Source of the DNA: Anaerolineales bacterium UBA3905
GTDB lineage: Bacteria; Chloroflexota; Anaerolineae; Caldilineales; Caldilineaceae
Length of the DNA stretch: 5,233 nucleotides
Direction of reading: 5' to 3'
Assembly: GCA_002391565.1 (NCBI GenBank)
Contig: DGFH01000293.1
Span: 1-5,233, forward strand
Position numbers and translations under genes: made by a program. The notes under the pieces are model-generated. The model was not told the DNA's origin. It did no database searches and saw only the letters and a list, made by a program, of their open reading frames with translations. Positions 1-5,072 of this stretch are shown in pieces (position 1 is the stretch's first letter; each line of letters opens with the position of its first letter).

Positions 1-474
1 CGTCGCCGCTGTCGCCACCGGGATGTCACTATCCACGCCAGAGTCGAAGCCGACGATCGGAATCCCCTTTGACTGCGCCTCTTCCAACAGCGGAATGGCC
101 GCCTGGGTGTCCAACGCCGCAAAGCAGATCGCCGCCGGGTTCTTGGCCAGCGCCGCCGTCAGCATCTCAATCTGCTTGTCAACTTCCGCTTCAGTCGCCG
201 GCCCTTCAAATGTGATGTCGACGTTGTAGTCGGCCGCCGCCCGCTCAGAACCAAGCTTCACAGCCTGCCAGAACTGATGCTGGAACCCCTTCGAAATGAC
301 CGGGATGTACGGCTTGGCAGCCGCCTCGCCTTCGGCTGGCGCTGCTTCGGTCGCCGCAGCTTCGCCGCCTCCAGCCGGCGCTGCTGGCGCCGCAGTCGGT
401 GCGACACAGGCGCTGACCATCGCTGCTATCAACAGTAGCCCCACCAACAACATGACAATTCGACTGTTTTTCAT
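1..474 (-). CDS. Sugar ABC transporter substrate-binding lipoprotein (RbsB-like), N-terminal part, cut by window edge
   Basis: The visible 158 codons begin at ATG 474 and stay open through base 1, so the C-terminus lies outside the window. A GGGAGAGG Shine-Dalgarno sequence sits 4-5 bases upstream of the ATG. Residues 1-22 form a lipoprotein signal peptide: a K-N-S-R start, a hydrophobic core, then lipobox V20-S21-A22-C23, with Cys23 as the expected lipidated residue. Residues 24-53 are a low-complexity Ala/Pro/Glu/Gly linker typical of surface-tethered binding proteins. From about residue 54 the sequence reads KPYIPVISKGFQHQFWQAV and later KQIEMLTAALAKNPAAICFAALD and GIPIVGFDSGVDSD. This is the N-terminal lobe of the periplasmic-binding-protein-4 (ribose/galactose/inositol-binding) class. 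The protein would capture a sugar or polyol outside the cell for an ABC importer. ATPase and permease genes are expected further along the minus strand, outside the window. The exact ligand cannot be read from this half. Confidence 0.92.
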   Translation of the reverse strand, partial: MKNSRIVMLLVGLLLIAAMVSACVAPTAAPAAPAGGGEAAATEAAPAEGEAAAKPYIPVISKGFQHQFWQAVKLGSERAAADYNVDITFEGPATEAEVDKQIEMLTAALAKNPAAICFAALDTQAAIPLLEEAQSKGIPIVGFDSGVDSDIPVATAAT

Positions 475-633
475 GGAACCTCTCCCTTGAAACTTGGATT
501 TATTTCGGACTCCTTGCGAAGTCTTCACCGCAAAAAGAACACTGGCGCGCTCTCAGAGCCTGACATAGCCACTATCTTAGCAAAGGGACTATGTGCACAC
601 TCCCGATTAACTGTGAACTCTTCGGACGCACCA

Positions 634-661
634 ATTATACATTTGCTAGTGGTCACAGCAA
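634..661 (-). promoter_or_regulatory. Possible second, weaker promoter for the binding-protein gene
   Basis: Reading the minus strand, a perfect TATAAT occupies 639-634. The only -35 candidate at a usable distance is TTGCTG at 661-656 (16-base spacer), which matches the consensus TTGACA at three of six positions. It would give a leader of about 150 bases and lies downstream of the operator at 715-728, so it could provide unrepressed basal transcription. This is a pattern match only. Confidence 0.25.
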
Positions 662-675
662 AGCGCTATAACGCC

Positions 676-710
676 GGCTAGACGAGATGTGAATGGAAAT
701 ATGGCTAGAC
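676..710. repeat. 8-base direct repeat GGCTAGAC, two copies
   Basis: Copies lie at 676-683 and 703-710, with a 27-base period. They sit just downstream of the expected transcription start of the binding-protein unit. The copies are not palindromic and could be chance, or half-sites for an unknown regulator. Confidence 0.3.
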
Positions 711-712
711 CT

Positions 713-741
713 ATTGTAATCGATTACAGAACATCTGTCAA
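713..741 (-). promoter_or_regulatory. Promoter of the sugar-transport unit (-35 TTGACA, -10 TACAAT)
   Basis: On the minus strand a perfect -35 box TTGACA (741-736) is followed, after exactly 17 bases, by TACAAT (718-713), five of six matches to the sigma-70-type -10 box. It lies between the stop codon of the LacI-family gene (767) and the binding-protein start (474), and points at the latter. Transcription should start near base 706. A LacI-type operator occupies part of the spacer and overlaps the first four bases of the -10 box, so a bound repressor would exclude RNA polymerase. Confidence 0.8.
715..728. promoter_or_regulatory. LacI-family operator TGTAATCGATTACA
   Basis: This is a perfect 14-base palindrome with a central CG. 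It fits the general LacI-family operator form and matches the CcpA-type catabolite element consensus TGWAANCGNTNWCA at every position. It sits between and over the core elements of the promoter at 713-741, the position expected for repression. The LacI-type gene ending 39 bases away (767) is the obvious candidate ligand. A global CcpA-like LacI protein encoded elsewhere is an alternative. Confidence 0.82.
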
Positions 742-766
742 TGCACGATCACATCAGCGCGTAAAC

Positions 767-1768
767 TCATTGTGGCGCCGGTGCAGCGGTCGATCTGCGC
801 ACGAGCAGCTGCACCGGCAACACCAGATCACGCACTGGCAATTCTGGCTGTCGGAGTCGCTCCAGCAGCCGCTCAGTTGCTGCCTTCCCCAGTGTATATG
901 CAGGCTGGGCCACCACGGTCAACACCGGCGTTGTCACATAAGGATCGGGCAAATCATCGAAGACCACCACCGAGATATCCTCAGGGGTGTGCAGCCCGGC
1001 TTCGCGCATCGCTGTCAGCGCGCCAGCGGCAATAAAGTTATTGGCCGCAAAGATCGCCGTTGGGCGATGCGCCAGCAGAGCGCGCATCATGGCATGGCCG
1101 CTCGCCACTGTGAAGGCGCCGAAATGCATCAACGACGGATCGAGTGGCAGCCCGGCGGCGCGCAACGCCCGCTCATAGCCAGCAGCGCGTTCCTGGCTAA
1201 CCGAAAGTCCTGCCGGCCCAGCCAGCAAGGCAATCCGGCGGTGGCCCAGATCGGTCAGATGGCGCACAAGTTGAAAGGCGCCATCTACTGAATCGCCACG
1301 CACCGTGTCCACCGCAACGCCTTCGACACGGCGATCCAATACAACGACGCCTACATTCTGGCGCTGCAGCGCGTGCACATCCGCGCCACTGCTCGCTGCA
1401 GGCGCCAGCAACACACCATCGACGCGACGCCGCAACAAGGCGGCAATATATTGTGCTTGCTTCGTCTCGTTTTCGTCGGTGTTGCAAAAGAAGACGCTGA
1501 AACCCGCCATGCTGGCGACGTCTTCCACGCCACGCGCGACCGTTGTCCAGAATGGATTGGTAATGTCGGTGACGACCAGCGCCAGTGTGTTGGTGCGGTG
1601 CGAACGGAAGCTGTGCGCCAGCATGTTCGGGACGTAGTGTAGTTCTGCAGCAGCCTGCTCGACGCGCTGGCGCGTCTCTGGTCTGACGTAGCCAGAGCGA
1701 TTCAACACGCGCGACACTGTGATCGGCGCTACGCCAGCGCGTTTTGCCACATCCCGAATGGTCGTCAT
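767..1768 (-). CDS. LacI-family transcriptional regulator
   Basis: The 333-residue protein has normal LacI/GalR length. Residues 1-46 form the helix-turn-helix domain: TTIRDVAKRAGV, then recognition helix P15-I16-T-V-S-R-V-L-N, then RPETRQRV. Residues 47-56 (PNMLAHSFRS) are the hinge helix, with F54 where most members have the minor-groove-inserting Leu (Leu56 of LacI). From residue 60 follows the periplasmic-binding-protein-like effector domain: DITNPFW (68-74), NTDENE (96-101), RRVDGVLLAP (114-123), SVSQERAAGY (189-198, with R194 the usual sugar-contacting Arg), FAANN (240-244) and FDDLP (270-274). It should dimerise, bind palindromic operators with a central CG and respond to a sugar or sugar phosphate. 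The start follows the dehydrogenase stop by one base (TGA-G-ATG) with only a weak ribosome site, so translational coupling is likely. Likely targets are the operators at 715-728 and/or 4060-4073; which one cannot be read from the recognition helix. Confidence 0.95.
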   Translation of the reverse strand: MTTIRDVAKRAGVAPITVSRVLNRSGYVRPETRQRVEQAAAELHYVPNMLAHSFRSHRTNTLALVVTDITNPFWTTVARGVEDVASMAGFSVFFCNTDENETKQAQYIAALLRRRVDGVLLAPAASSGADVHALQRQNVGVVVLDRRVEGVAVDTVRGDSVDGAFQLVRHLTDLGHRRIALLAGPAGLSVSQERAAGYERALRAAGLPLDPSLMHFGAFTVASGHAMMRALLAHRPTAIFAANNFIAAGALTAMREAGLHTPEDISVVVFDDLPDPYVTTPVLTVVAQPAYTLGKAATERLLERLRQPELPVRDLVLPVQLLVRRSTAAPAPQ

Positions 1769-1769
1769 C

Positions 1770-2816
1770 TCAATCCATCACGATGCAAACTTTGCCGCTA
1801 AGACCGGCGTCGGCGACTTTGTAGGCTTCATCGGCCTGATCGAGCGTGAAGCGGTGGGAGACGATCACTTCCGGCTTGAGCTGCCACTCCACCAGTTTTT
1901 CGACCAGGTCTTCCATGTGCCCCAGGCTGGTCACCCAGGAGCCGTAGATGGTGATCTGGTTATGGATGATCGTCTGGCTCACATCGAAGTCGACGCGATT
2001 GCCCTCGCCGACCATTGCGCAGCGTCCCCAACGCCGCGTCCCTTGCAACGCCAGCAGACGTCCCTGCGGCGAACCGGAGCAATCGATAGAGACTTCGCAG
2101 CCTAGCCCGCCCGTCAGCGCCTTGATCTGGTCGAGGGCATCGGGTGCGTCGGCGCGCACGGCGTGATCAATGGCGCCGACTTTCAGGCTGAAGTCAAGAC
2201 GAGAAGCGGCCACATCAGCGCCGATGATCTGCGTGGCGCCCATCTTCCTGGCCACCAGCCCCGCCGCCATGCCCACCGGCCCCATGCCCGTGATCAGCAC
2301 GCGATCCTGACCAGAGACGCCGACGCGATTGAGCGCCTCGTAAACGGTGCCAAAGCCACACGCCACCAACGCGCCATCGACGTAACTCAGTTCATCAGGC
2401 AGGGCGATGCAGGTGTTTTCTTCGGCCAGCAGATAATCGGCATGGCCGCCATCGCGCTGCCAACCGTAGGCGGCGCGGTGTTCGGAGGTGCACGAGATCA
2501 TGTAGCCCTCGCGACAGTCGTTGCAGACGCCGCAGCCGCTGATGTGGTAGAGAATGACGCGGTCGCCTGCCTTAAAACGCTTGCAGCCGGGGCCGGTCTG
2601 TACGATCTGCCCGCATGGTTCATGGCCAGCAATAACGCCCTGATAGCCTTCCGGCCCATGCCCCAGGTGCTCGCGATAGATGGCGCGGATATCGCTGCCA
2701 CAGATCGACGAGGCCTTCATTTTGACCAGCACCTGACCGTGTCCAGGCTCCGGCACATCAAACTCCTTGATTTCCACTTTGCGCCCCCCAGGGAGCAGCA
2801 CGCCACGCATTTTCAT
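1770..2816 (-). CDS. Zinc-dependent medium-chain alcohol/polyol dehydrogenase
   Basis: A 348-residue protein of the medium-chain dehydrogenase/reductase superfamily, normal length. The N-terminal GroES-like catalytic domain carries the catalytic-zinc residues C39 (in SICGSD) and H65-E66 (in AGHEPCG), with C153 (VACGFGTVYEAL) as a possible further ligand. Structural-zinc cysteines are C95, C98, C101 and C109. The Rossmann domain has the nucleotide-binding loop GMGPVG (177-182), and D201 ends the second strand (IIGADV), which usually indicates NAD(H) rather than NADP(H). The closest familiar groups are sorbitol/xylitol, threonine and related sugar-alcohol dehydrogenases; the substrate cannot be fixed from sequence. 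The start at 2816 is favoured over the in-frame ATG two codons later because AAAGGA lies 10 bases upstream. It is cytoplasmic and probably oxidises a secondary hydroxyl of a sugar or polyol brought in by the adjacent transporter. It is co-transcribed with the reductase upstream and the regulator downstream. Confidence 0.93.
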   Translation of the reverse strand: MKMRGVLLPGGRKVEIKEFDVPEPGHGQVLVKMKASSICGSDIRAIYREHLGHGPEGYQGVIAGHEPCGQIVQTGPGCKRFKAGDRVILYHISGCGVCNDCREGYMISCTSEHRAAYGWQRDGGHADYLLAEENTCIALPDELSYVDGALVACGFGTVYEALNRVGVSGQDRVLITGMGPVGMAAGLVARKMGATQIIGADVAASRLDFSLKVGAIDHAVRADAPDALDQIKALTGGLGCEVSIDCSGSPQGRLLALQGTRRWGRCAMVGEGNRVDFDVSQTIIHNQITIYGSWVTSLGHMEDLVEKLVEWQLKPEVIVSHRFTLDQADEAYKVADAGLSGKVCIVMD

Positions 2817-2918
2817 CGTTTTGTCGTCCTTTGTGTTTGAGAGTAGTATTGACTGTCGCCCGTCAGGCGTCAGATTTCGTGAGCAGCAGCGAGCAATAGC
2901 GCCTGATATGCGGCCCCT
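2817..2918 (-). other. 102-base gap within the reductase-dehydrogenase operon, with inverted repeat
   Basis: Between the reductase stop and dehydrogenase start, TCAGGCG (2863-2869) and CGCCTGA (2900-2906) form a perfect 7-base inverted repeat with a 30-base loop. No T-tract follows, so it is not a standard terminator. It could be an mRNA processing or stability element. No promoter with acceptable -35 and -10 boxes is visible, which favours read-through from the reductase. Confidence 0.35.
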
Positions 2919-3962
2919 TCACTGCACGATTACGCCATCCTCATCCCAGAGATCGCGCCAATCCTGATTCTCCTTCCACAGGAAAACCTGGCCTTTGATC
3001 AATCGGCACCCTTTGTCGATGCCTGCGATAGCTTTCATCTCGTCGTCGGTGAGCGGGTCGCTGACCACACCCTGGAGGTTGGCAAGATAGTTGCGCCGCT
3101 TCACTGAGAAAGGAATCGGCGTCTGCCCGCGCTGCACAGCCCATTTGATGCAGACGACCGCCGGGTGGATGCCGTGCCGCGCAGCGATTTCGACGATGAC
3201 CGGGTCCTCGATGTCCACTGTGTCGTCCGGTGTGCGGTCGCGCGCAGGACGACCGGGCGAGCCGATCGGGCTGTAACCAATCGGTTCGATGCCGTGCCGG
3301 CGCACGAAGTCGAACAGCGCCGGCTGTTGGAAGTGCGGATGCAACTCCATCTCGTTGACAGCCGGCTTGATGCGAGCATCGCGCAATAGCAACTCCAACT
3401 TCGGGATCGTCATGTTGGAGGTGCCGATGTGCCGCACCAGGCCACGGTCAACCAACAACTCCAGTTGCCGCCAGGTTTTCATGTACTCTGCATGGATGTA
3501 AGGTCTGGCGTTGTGGTCGCGCGAGTTCACATCGACCCCTGGTGCGTGGTGGTTAGGAAAGGGCCAGTGAATCAAATACAGGTCAAGATAGTCGAGCTGC
3601 AGGTCATGCAGCGACTGCATGAACGCCGGGATCACGTCGGCCTCGGCATGTTTGTCATTCCAGAGTTTGGAGGTAACCCACAACTCCTCTCGCCGGACGC
3701 CGCCGGCCATGACCTCTTGCAACGCCGCGCCGATCAAACGTTCATTGCCGTAGACTGCGGCGCAGTCAAAGTGACGATAACCCACCGCCGCCGCCCCCTT
3801 GACGGCTTCGGCAACCTCCTGCCCAGGCACATGATCCGAACCAAAGGTGCCCAGACCTATCGCCGGCATCATGGCGCCTGTATAGAGACGGCGTTGAGGC
3901 ACGCGCTGTGGGTCGACGCCATCTTCAGCGATCGACCAACCAACATTTGAGACAAGAGACAT
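2919..3962 (-). CDS. Aldo/keto reductase
   Basis: A 347-residue (beta/alpha)8-barrel oxidoreductase. The catalytic tetrad is complete: D66 and Y71 (HFDCAAVYGNE), K99 (VTSKLW) and H132 (LIHWP). Other family landmarks are MPAIGLGTFGS (32-42), IGTSNM (179-184), NEMELHP (203-209) and GYSPIGSPGRP (229-239). The usual cofactor loop IPKSxxxxR reads IPFSVKRRN here, and the barrel Gln in NQVELHP is E204; both are atypical. An ATG at 4139 would add 59 residues, but the promoter and operator lie at 4060-4101. The ATG at 3962 has AAGGGGAG (3979-3972) nine bases upstream and leaves a normal family N-terminus, so I start there. It would reduce an aldose or other carbonyl (or run in reverse) in the cytoplasm. 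It is first gene of the operon with the dehydrogenase and LacI regulator. The substrate is unknown. Confidence 0.93.
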   Translation of the reverse strand: MSLVSNVGWSIAEDGVDPQRVPQRRLYTGAMMPAIGLGTFGSDHVPGQEVAEAVKGAAAVGYRHFDCAAVYGNERLIGAALQEVMAGGVRREELWVTSKLWNDKHAEADVIPAFMQSLHDLQLDYLDLYLIHWPFPNHHAPGVDVNSRDHNARPYIHAEYMKTWRQLELLVDRGLVRHIGTSNMTIPKLELLLRDARIKPAVNEMELHPHFQQPALFDFVRRHGIEPIGYSPIGSPGRPARDRTPDDTVDIEDPVIVEIAARHGIHPAVVCIKWAVQRGQTPIPFSVKRRNYLANLQGVVSDPLTDDEMKAIAGIDKGCRLIKGQVFLWKENQDWRDLWDEDGVIVQ

Positions 3963-3971
3963 CGTGGCAAA

Positions 3972-3979
3972 CTCCCCTT
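3972..3979 (-). promoter_or_regulatory. Ribosome binding site AAGGGGAG that fixes the reductase start
   Basis: This strong Shine-Dalgarno match lies nine bases upstream of the ATG at 3962. Together with the promoter at 4073-4101 it decides the start codon against the longer frame beginning at 4139. Confidence 0.8.
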
Positions 3980-4003
3980 GCGAGCATTCAGACGCACAAG
4001 CGC

Positions 4004-4018
4004 CAGCGCAACGCGCTG
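4004..4018 (-). other. Small hairpin in the reductase mRNA leader
   Basis: CAGCGC and GCGCTG form a perfect 6-base stem with a 3-base loop in the roughly 100-base leader between the operator and the ribosome site. No T-tract follows, so it is not a terminator. Its role is unknown and it may be incidental. Confidence 0.35.
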
Positions 4019-4059
4019 TACGATTTGGCGCCCCCAGGATAGGTTGATTGTCAATTTTG

Positions 4060-4073
4060 TGGTACCGGTACCA
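4060..4073. promoter_or_regulatory. LacI-family operator TGGTACCGGTACCA
   Basis: A perfect 14-base palindrome centred on CG, the form bound by LacI/GalR dimers. It begins at the last base of the -10 box of the reductase promoter and covers the expected transcription start, the classical lac-operator position. It differs from the operator at 715-728 at positions 3, 4 and 6 of each half-site. The regulator encoded third in this operon could bind it and so autoregulate, or another LacI protein may do so. Confidence 0.82.
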
Positions 4074-4101
4074 TGATAGCATGGGTTGCGTCATTTGTCT
4101 A
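4073..4101 (-). promoter_or_regulatory. Promoter of the reductase-dehydrogenase-regulator operon (-35 TAGACA, -10 TATCAT)
   Basis: On the minus strand TAGACA (4101-4096, five of six consensus matches) is followed by a 17-base spacer and TATCAT (4078-4073, five of six). The expected start is near 4066, inside the palindrome at 4060-4073. It drives the gene starting at 3962 with a leader of about 100 bases. Confidence 0.75.
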
Positions 4102-4154
4102 GAGATGACAACCCCCTCAAAAACGTGATGCATCCACAAAATCCGGTCATGTGG

Positions 4155-4184
4155 TTCTGTCGCACATCAGGATGATGTTATAAT
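4155..4184 (+). promoter_or_regulatory. Promoter of the uracil-DNA glycosylase gene (extended -10)
   Basis: TG-T-TATAAT (4176-4184) is a perfect -10 box with the extended-10 TG motif one base upstream. The -35 match TTCTGT (4155-4160, 18-base spacer) is poor, as is common where an extended -10 is present. The start would be near 4191, leaving a leader of about 110 bases. It lies back to back with the minus-strand reductase promoter, with about 50 bases between the two -35 regions. Confidence 0.6.
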
Positions 4185-4201
4185 GATCGGAATATAATGA
4201 T
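4179..4201 (+). repeat. Tandem copy of the -10 region: TATAATGAT twice
   Basis: TATAATGAT occurs at 4179-4187 and again at 4193-4201, 14 bases apart. The first copy belongs to the extended -10 promoter. The second has no good -35 box and would lie at the transcription start. It may offer an alternative start or be a remnant duplication. Confidence 0.45.
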
Positions 4202-4210
4202 AGCGCGCTA
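4201..4210. promoter_or_regulatory. Palindrome TAGCGCGCTA near the glycosylase transcription start
   Basis: A perfect 10-base palindrome about 10 bases downstream of the expected start. The position would suit an operator, but the sequence matches no regulator site I know, and short GC palindromes occur by chance. Confidence 0.25.
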
Positions 4211-4227
4211 CTGGGAATAAACGCTGG

Positions 4228-4281
4228 ATGGCTGCTGCGCAAAACCTGGTTGCTGACGGGAAGTATGTGTTGAGCAGGTGA
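4228..4281 (+). CDS. Possible 17-residue upstream ORF in the glycosylase leader
   Basis: ATG 4228 opens a frame encoding MAAAQNLVADGKYVLSR and ending with TGA at 4279-4281, 20 bases before the glycosylase ATG. The ribosome site is weak (GGGA about 12 bases upstream). It could be a leader peptide or simply chance; no family is recognised. Confidence 0.15.
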   Translation: MAAAQNLVADGKYVLSR

Positions 4282-4290
4282 TGGGATTAT

Positions 4291-4296
4291 AGGGAG
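4291..4296 (+). promoter_or_regulatory. Ribosome binding site AGGGAG of the glycosylase
   Basis: AGGGAG ends five bases before ATG 4302. The adjacent in-frame TTG at 4299 would leave only two bases and the next ATG at 4311 would leave 14, so 4302 is the best start. Confidence 0.75.
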
Positions 4297-4301
4297 ATTT
4301 G

Positions 4302-4982
4302 ATGCAAGCAATGCTGCCGCCGGGTGCACTTCCAGGCGACGAATTGCGCCTGCAGCGCATTCGCCGCCTGGAAGATGAAATCCTGGCGTGTCAACGCTGT
4401 CCGTTGGCGCAGACGCGTACGCGCGCAGTGCCAGGCGAGGGCAACCTCAACGCCGTTGTGATGTTTGTCGGGGAGGGGCCGGGTTTCGATGAAGATCGCC
4501 AGGGACGTCCATTTGTTGGGCGCAGCGGCCAATTTCTGACCGCTACGCTGGCGCAGTTTGGCATCGAGCGCCGCGCCGTCTATATCACTAACGTTGTGAA
4601 GTGCCGCCCACCGCAGAATCGCGACCCGCTGCCCACCGAGTTGGAGGCATGCAGCGGCTATCTGACGCGTCAGATTGAGTTGATCAACCCGCGCATCATT
4701 GTGACGTTGGGGCGCTTCAGTATGCGGCGCTGGTTTCCCGAGGGTGCGATCACGCAGATTCATGGTCGCGTGCGCAATATTGGGCGCGGGCGGATTGCGC
4801 TGGCAATGTTCCACCCGGCAGCTGCGCTGCGCAACCCGACCTGGCAGAGCGCCTTTGTCCAGGATATGGCAAAGTTACCTGCTCTGATCGAACGCGCAGA
4901 GCGTGCGAATGCCGCCGCTGCACGCGGAGAAGCGCTTCCTGCTGGCGCACCGCATCCTGGCGACGCAGATTATGTCGCCTAA
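4302..4982 (+). CDS. Family 4 uracil-DNA glycosylase, iron-sulfur type
   Basis: A 226-residue DNA-repair enzyme that removes uracil (from cytosine deamination or dUTP incorporation) to start base excision repair. The four cysteines for the [4Fe-4S] cluster are C30 and C33 (ACQRCPL), C101 (KCRPPQNR) and C117 (EACSGYL), with the spacing of the thermophile UDGa group. Active-site motif 1 is GEGPG (57-61), followed by ED and GRPFVGRSGQFL (68-79); the final motif is HPAAAL (171-176). These features separate it from family 1 enzymes and from older 'phage SPO1 DNA polymerase-related' labels for the same family. The last 25 or so residues are an Ala/Gly/Pro-rich tail that is probably disordered. It is followed after 90 bases by RNase J on the same strand and may be co-transcribed with it. 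An ATG three codons later (4311) is a less likely start. Confidence 0.95.
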   Translation: MQAMLPPGALPGDELRLQRIRRLEDEILACQRCPLAQTRTRAVPGEGNLNAVVMFVGEGPGFDEDRQGRPFVGRSGQFLTATLAQFGIERRAVYITNVVKCRPPQNRDPLPTELEACSGYLTRQIELINPRIIVTLGRFSMRRWFPEGAITQIHGRVRNIGRGRIALAMFHPAAALRNPTWQSAFVQDMAKLPALIERAERANAAAARGEALPAGAPHPGDADYVA

Positions 4983-5072
4983 TTGGTTTTGACGCACACA
5001 GGACGCCGGTGTGGCGCGCCTGTTTCGCACTATATGGCAAAGAATTGATTGATCAAGGAGATATTTACTCGT
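4983..5072 (+). other. 90-base gap between glycosylase and RNase J
   Basis: Only weak inverted repeats are visible (CACAC/GTGTG at 4995-5013 and the palindrome GGCGCGCC at 5013-5020), with no T-tract. No convincing terminator or promoter is present, so read-through into RNase J is plausible. AAGGAG at 5055-5060 is the ribosome site for the next gene, with a rather long 12-base spacer. Confidence 0.4.

Larger units (their letters stand above)
475..712 (-). other. Long 5' leader of the binding-protein gene
   Basis: If transcription starts about 7 bases after the -10 box at 713-718, the mRNA carries roughly 230 untranslated bases before the ATG at 474. The stretch is more AT-rich than the flanking genes and holds a possible second -10 box (634-639), an 8-base direct repeat (676-710) and a small palindrome TGTGCACA (592-599). 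I recognise no riboswitch family. I also see no convincing intrinsic terminator or attenuator. Short open frames on the minus strand have no clear ribosome site. Confidence 0.4.

Noticed and set aside
592..599. TGTGCACA palindrome in the binding-protein leader as an operator
   Set aside because: It is only 8 bases, does not extend, and is not placed over a promoter element.
689..1291. 200-codon plus-strand open frame opposite the LacI gene and its downstream promoter
   Set aside because: It crosses the operator/promoter and the LacI coding region, is Arg/Gln/His-rich and has no family match. It is a shadow.
2163..2840. 225-codon plus-strand open frame opposite the dehydrogenase
   Set aside because: It lies antisense to a clear zinc dehydrogenase gene, has a His/Ala/Arg-biased composition and no recognisable domain. 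It is a shadow of GC-rich coding sequence.
2863..2906. Inverted repeat between reductase and dehydrogenase as a terminator
   Set aside because: The loop is 30 bases and there is no T-tract, so it cannot be called an intrinsic terminator.
3429..3950. 173-codon plus-strand open frame opposite the reductase
   Set aside because: It is entirely antisense to the reductase, including its catalytic-residue codons, and shows no domain of its own.
4049..4054. TTGACA on the minus strand downstream of the reductase operator
   Set aside because: No -10 box lies 16-18 bases downstream (that stretch reads GCGCCA). The promoter at 4073-4101 is better.
4299..4301. TTG as the glycosylase start
   Set aside because: It would leave only two bases after AGGGAG; the adjacent ATG at 4302 has normal spacing.
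4287..4814. 175-codon minus-strand open frame opposite the glycosylase
   Set aside because: It is antisense to the iron-sulfur glycosylase with all its motifs, and has no ribosome site or domain.
4989..5036. TTGACG and TATATG as a promoter for RNase J
   Set aside because: The spacing between them is 36 bases and no alternative boxes fit at 16-18 bases.
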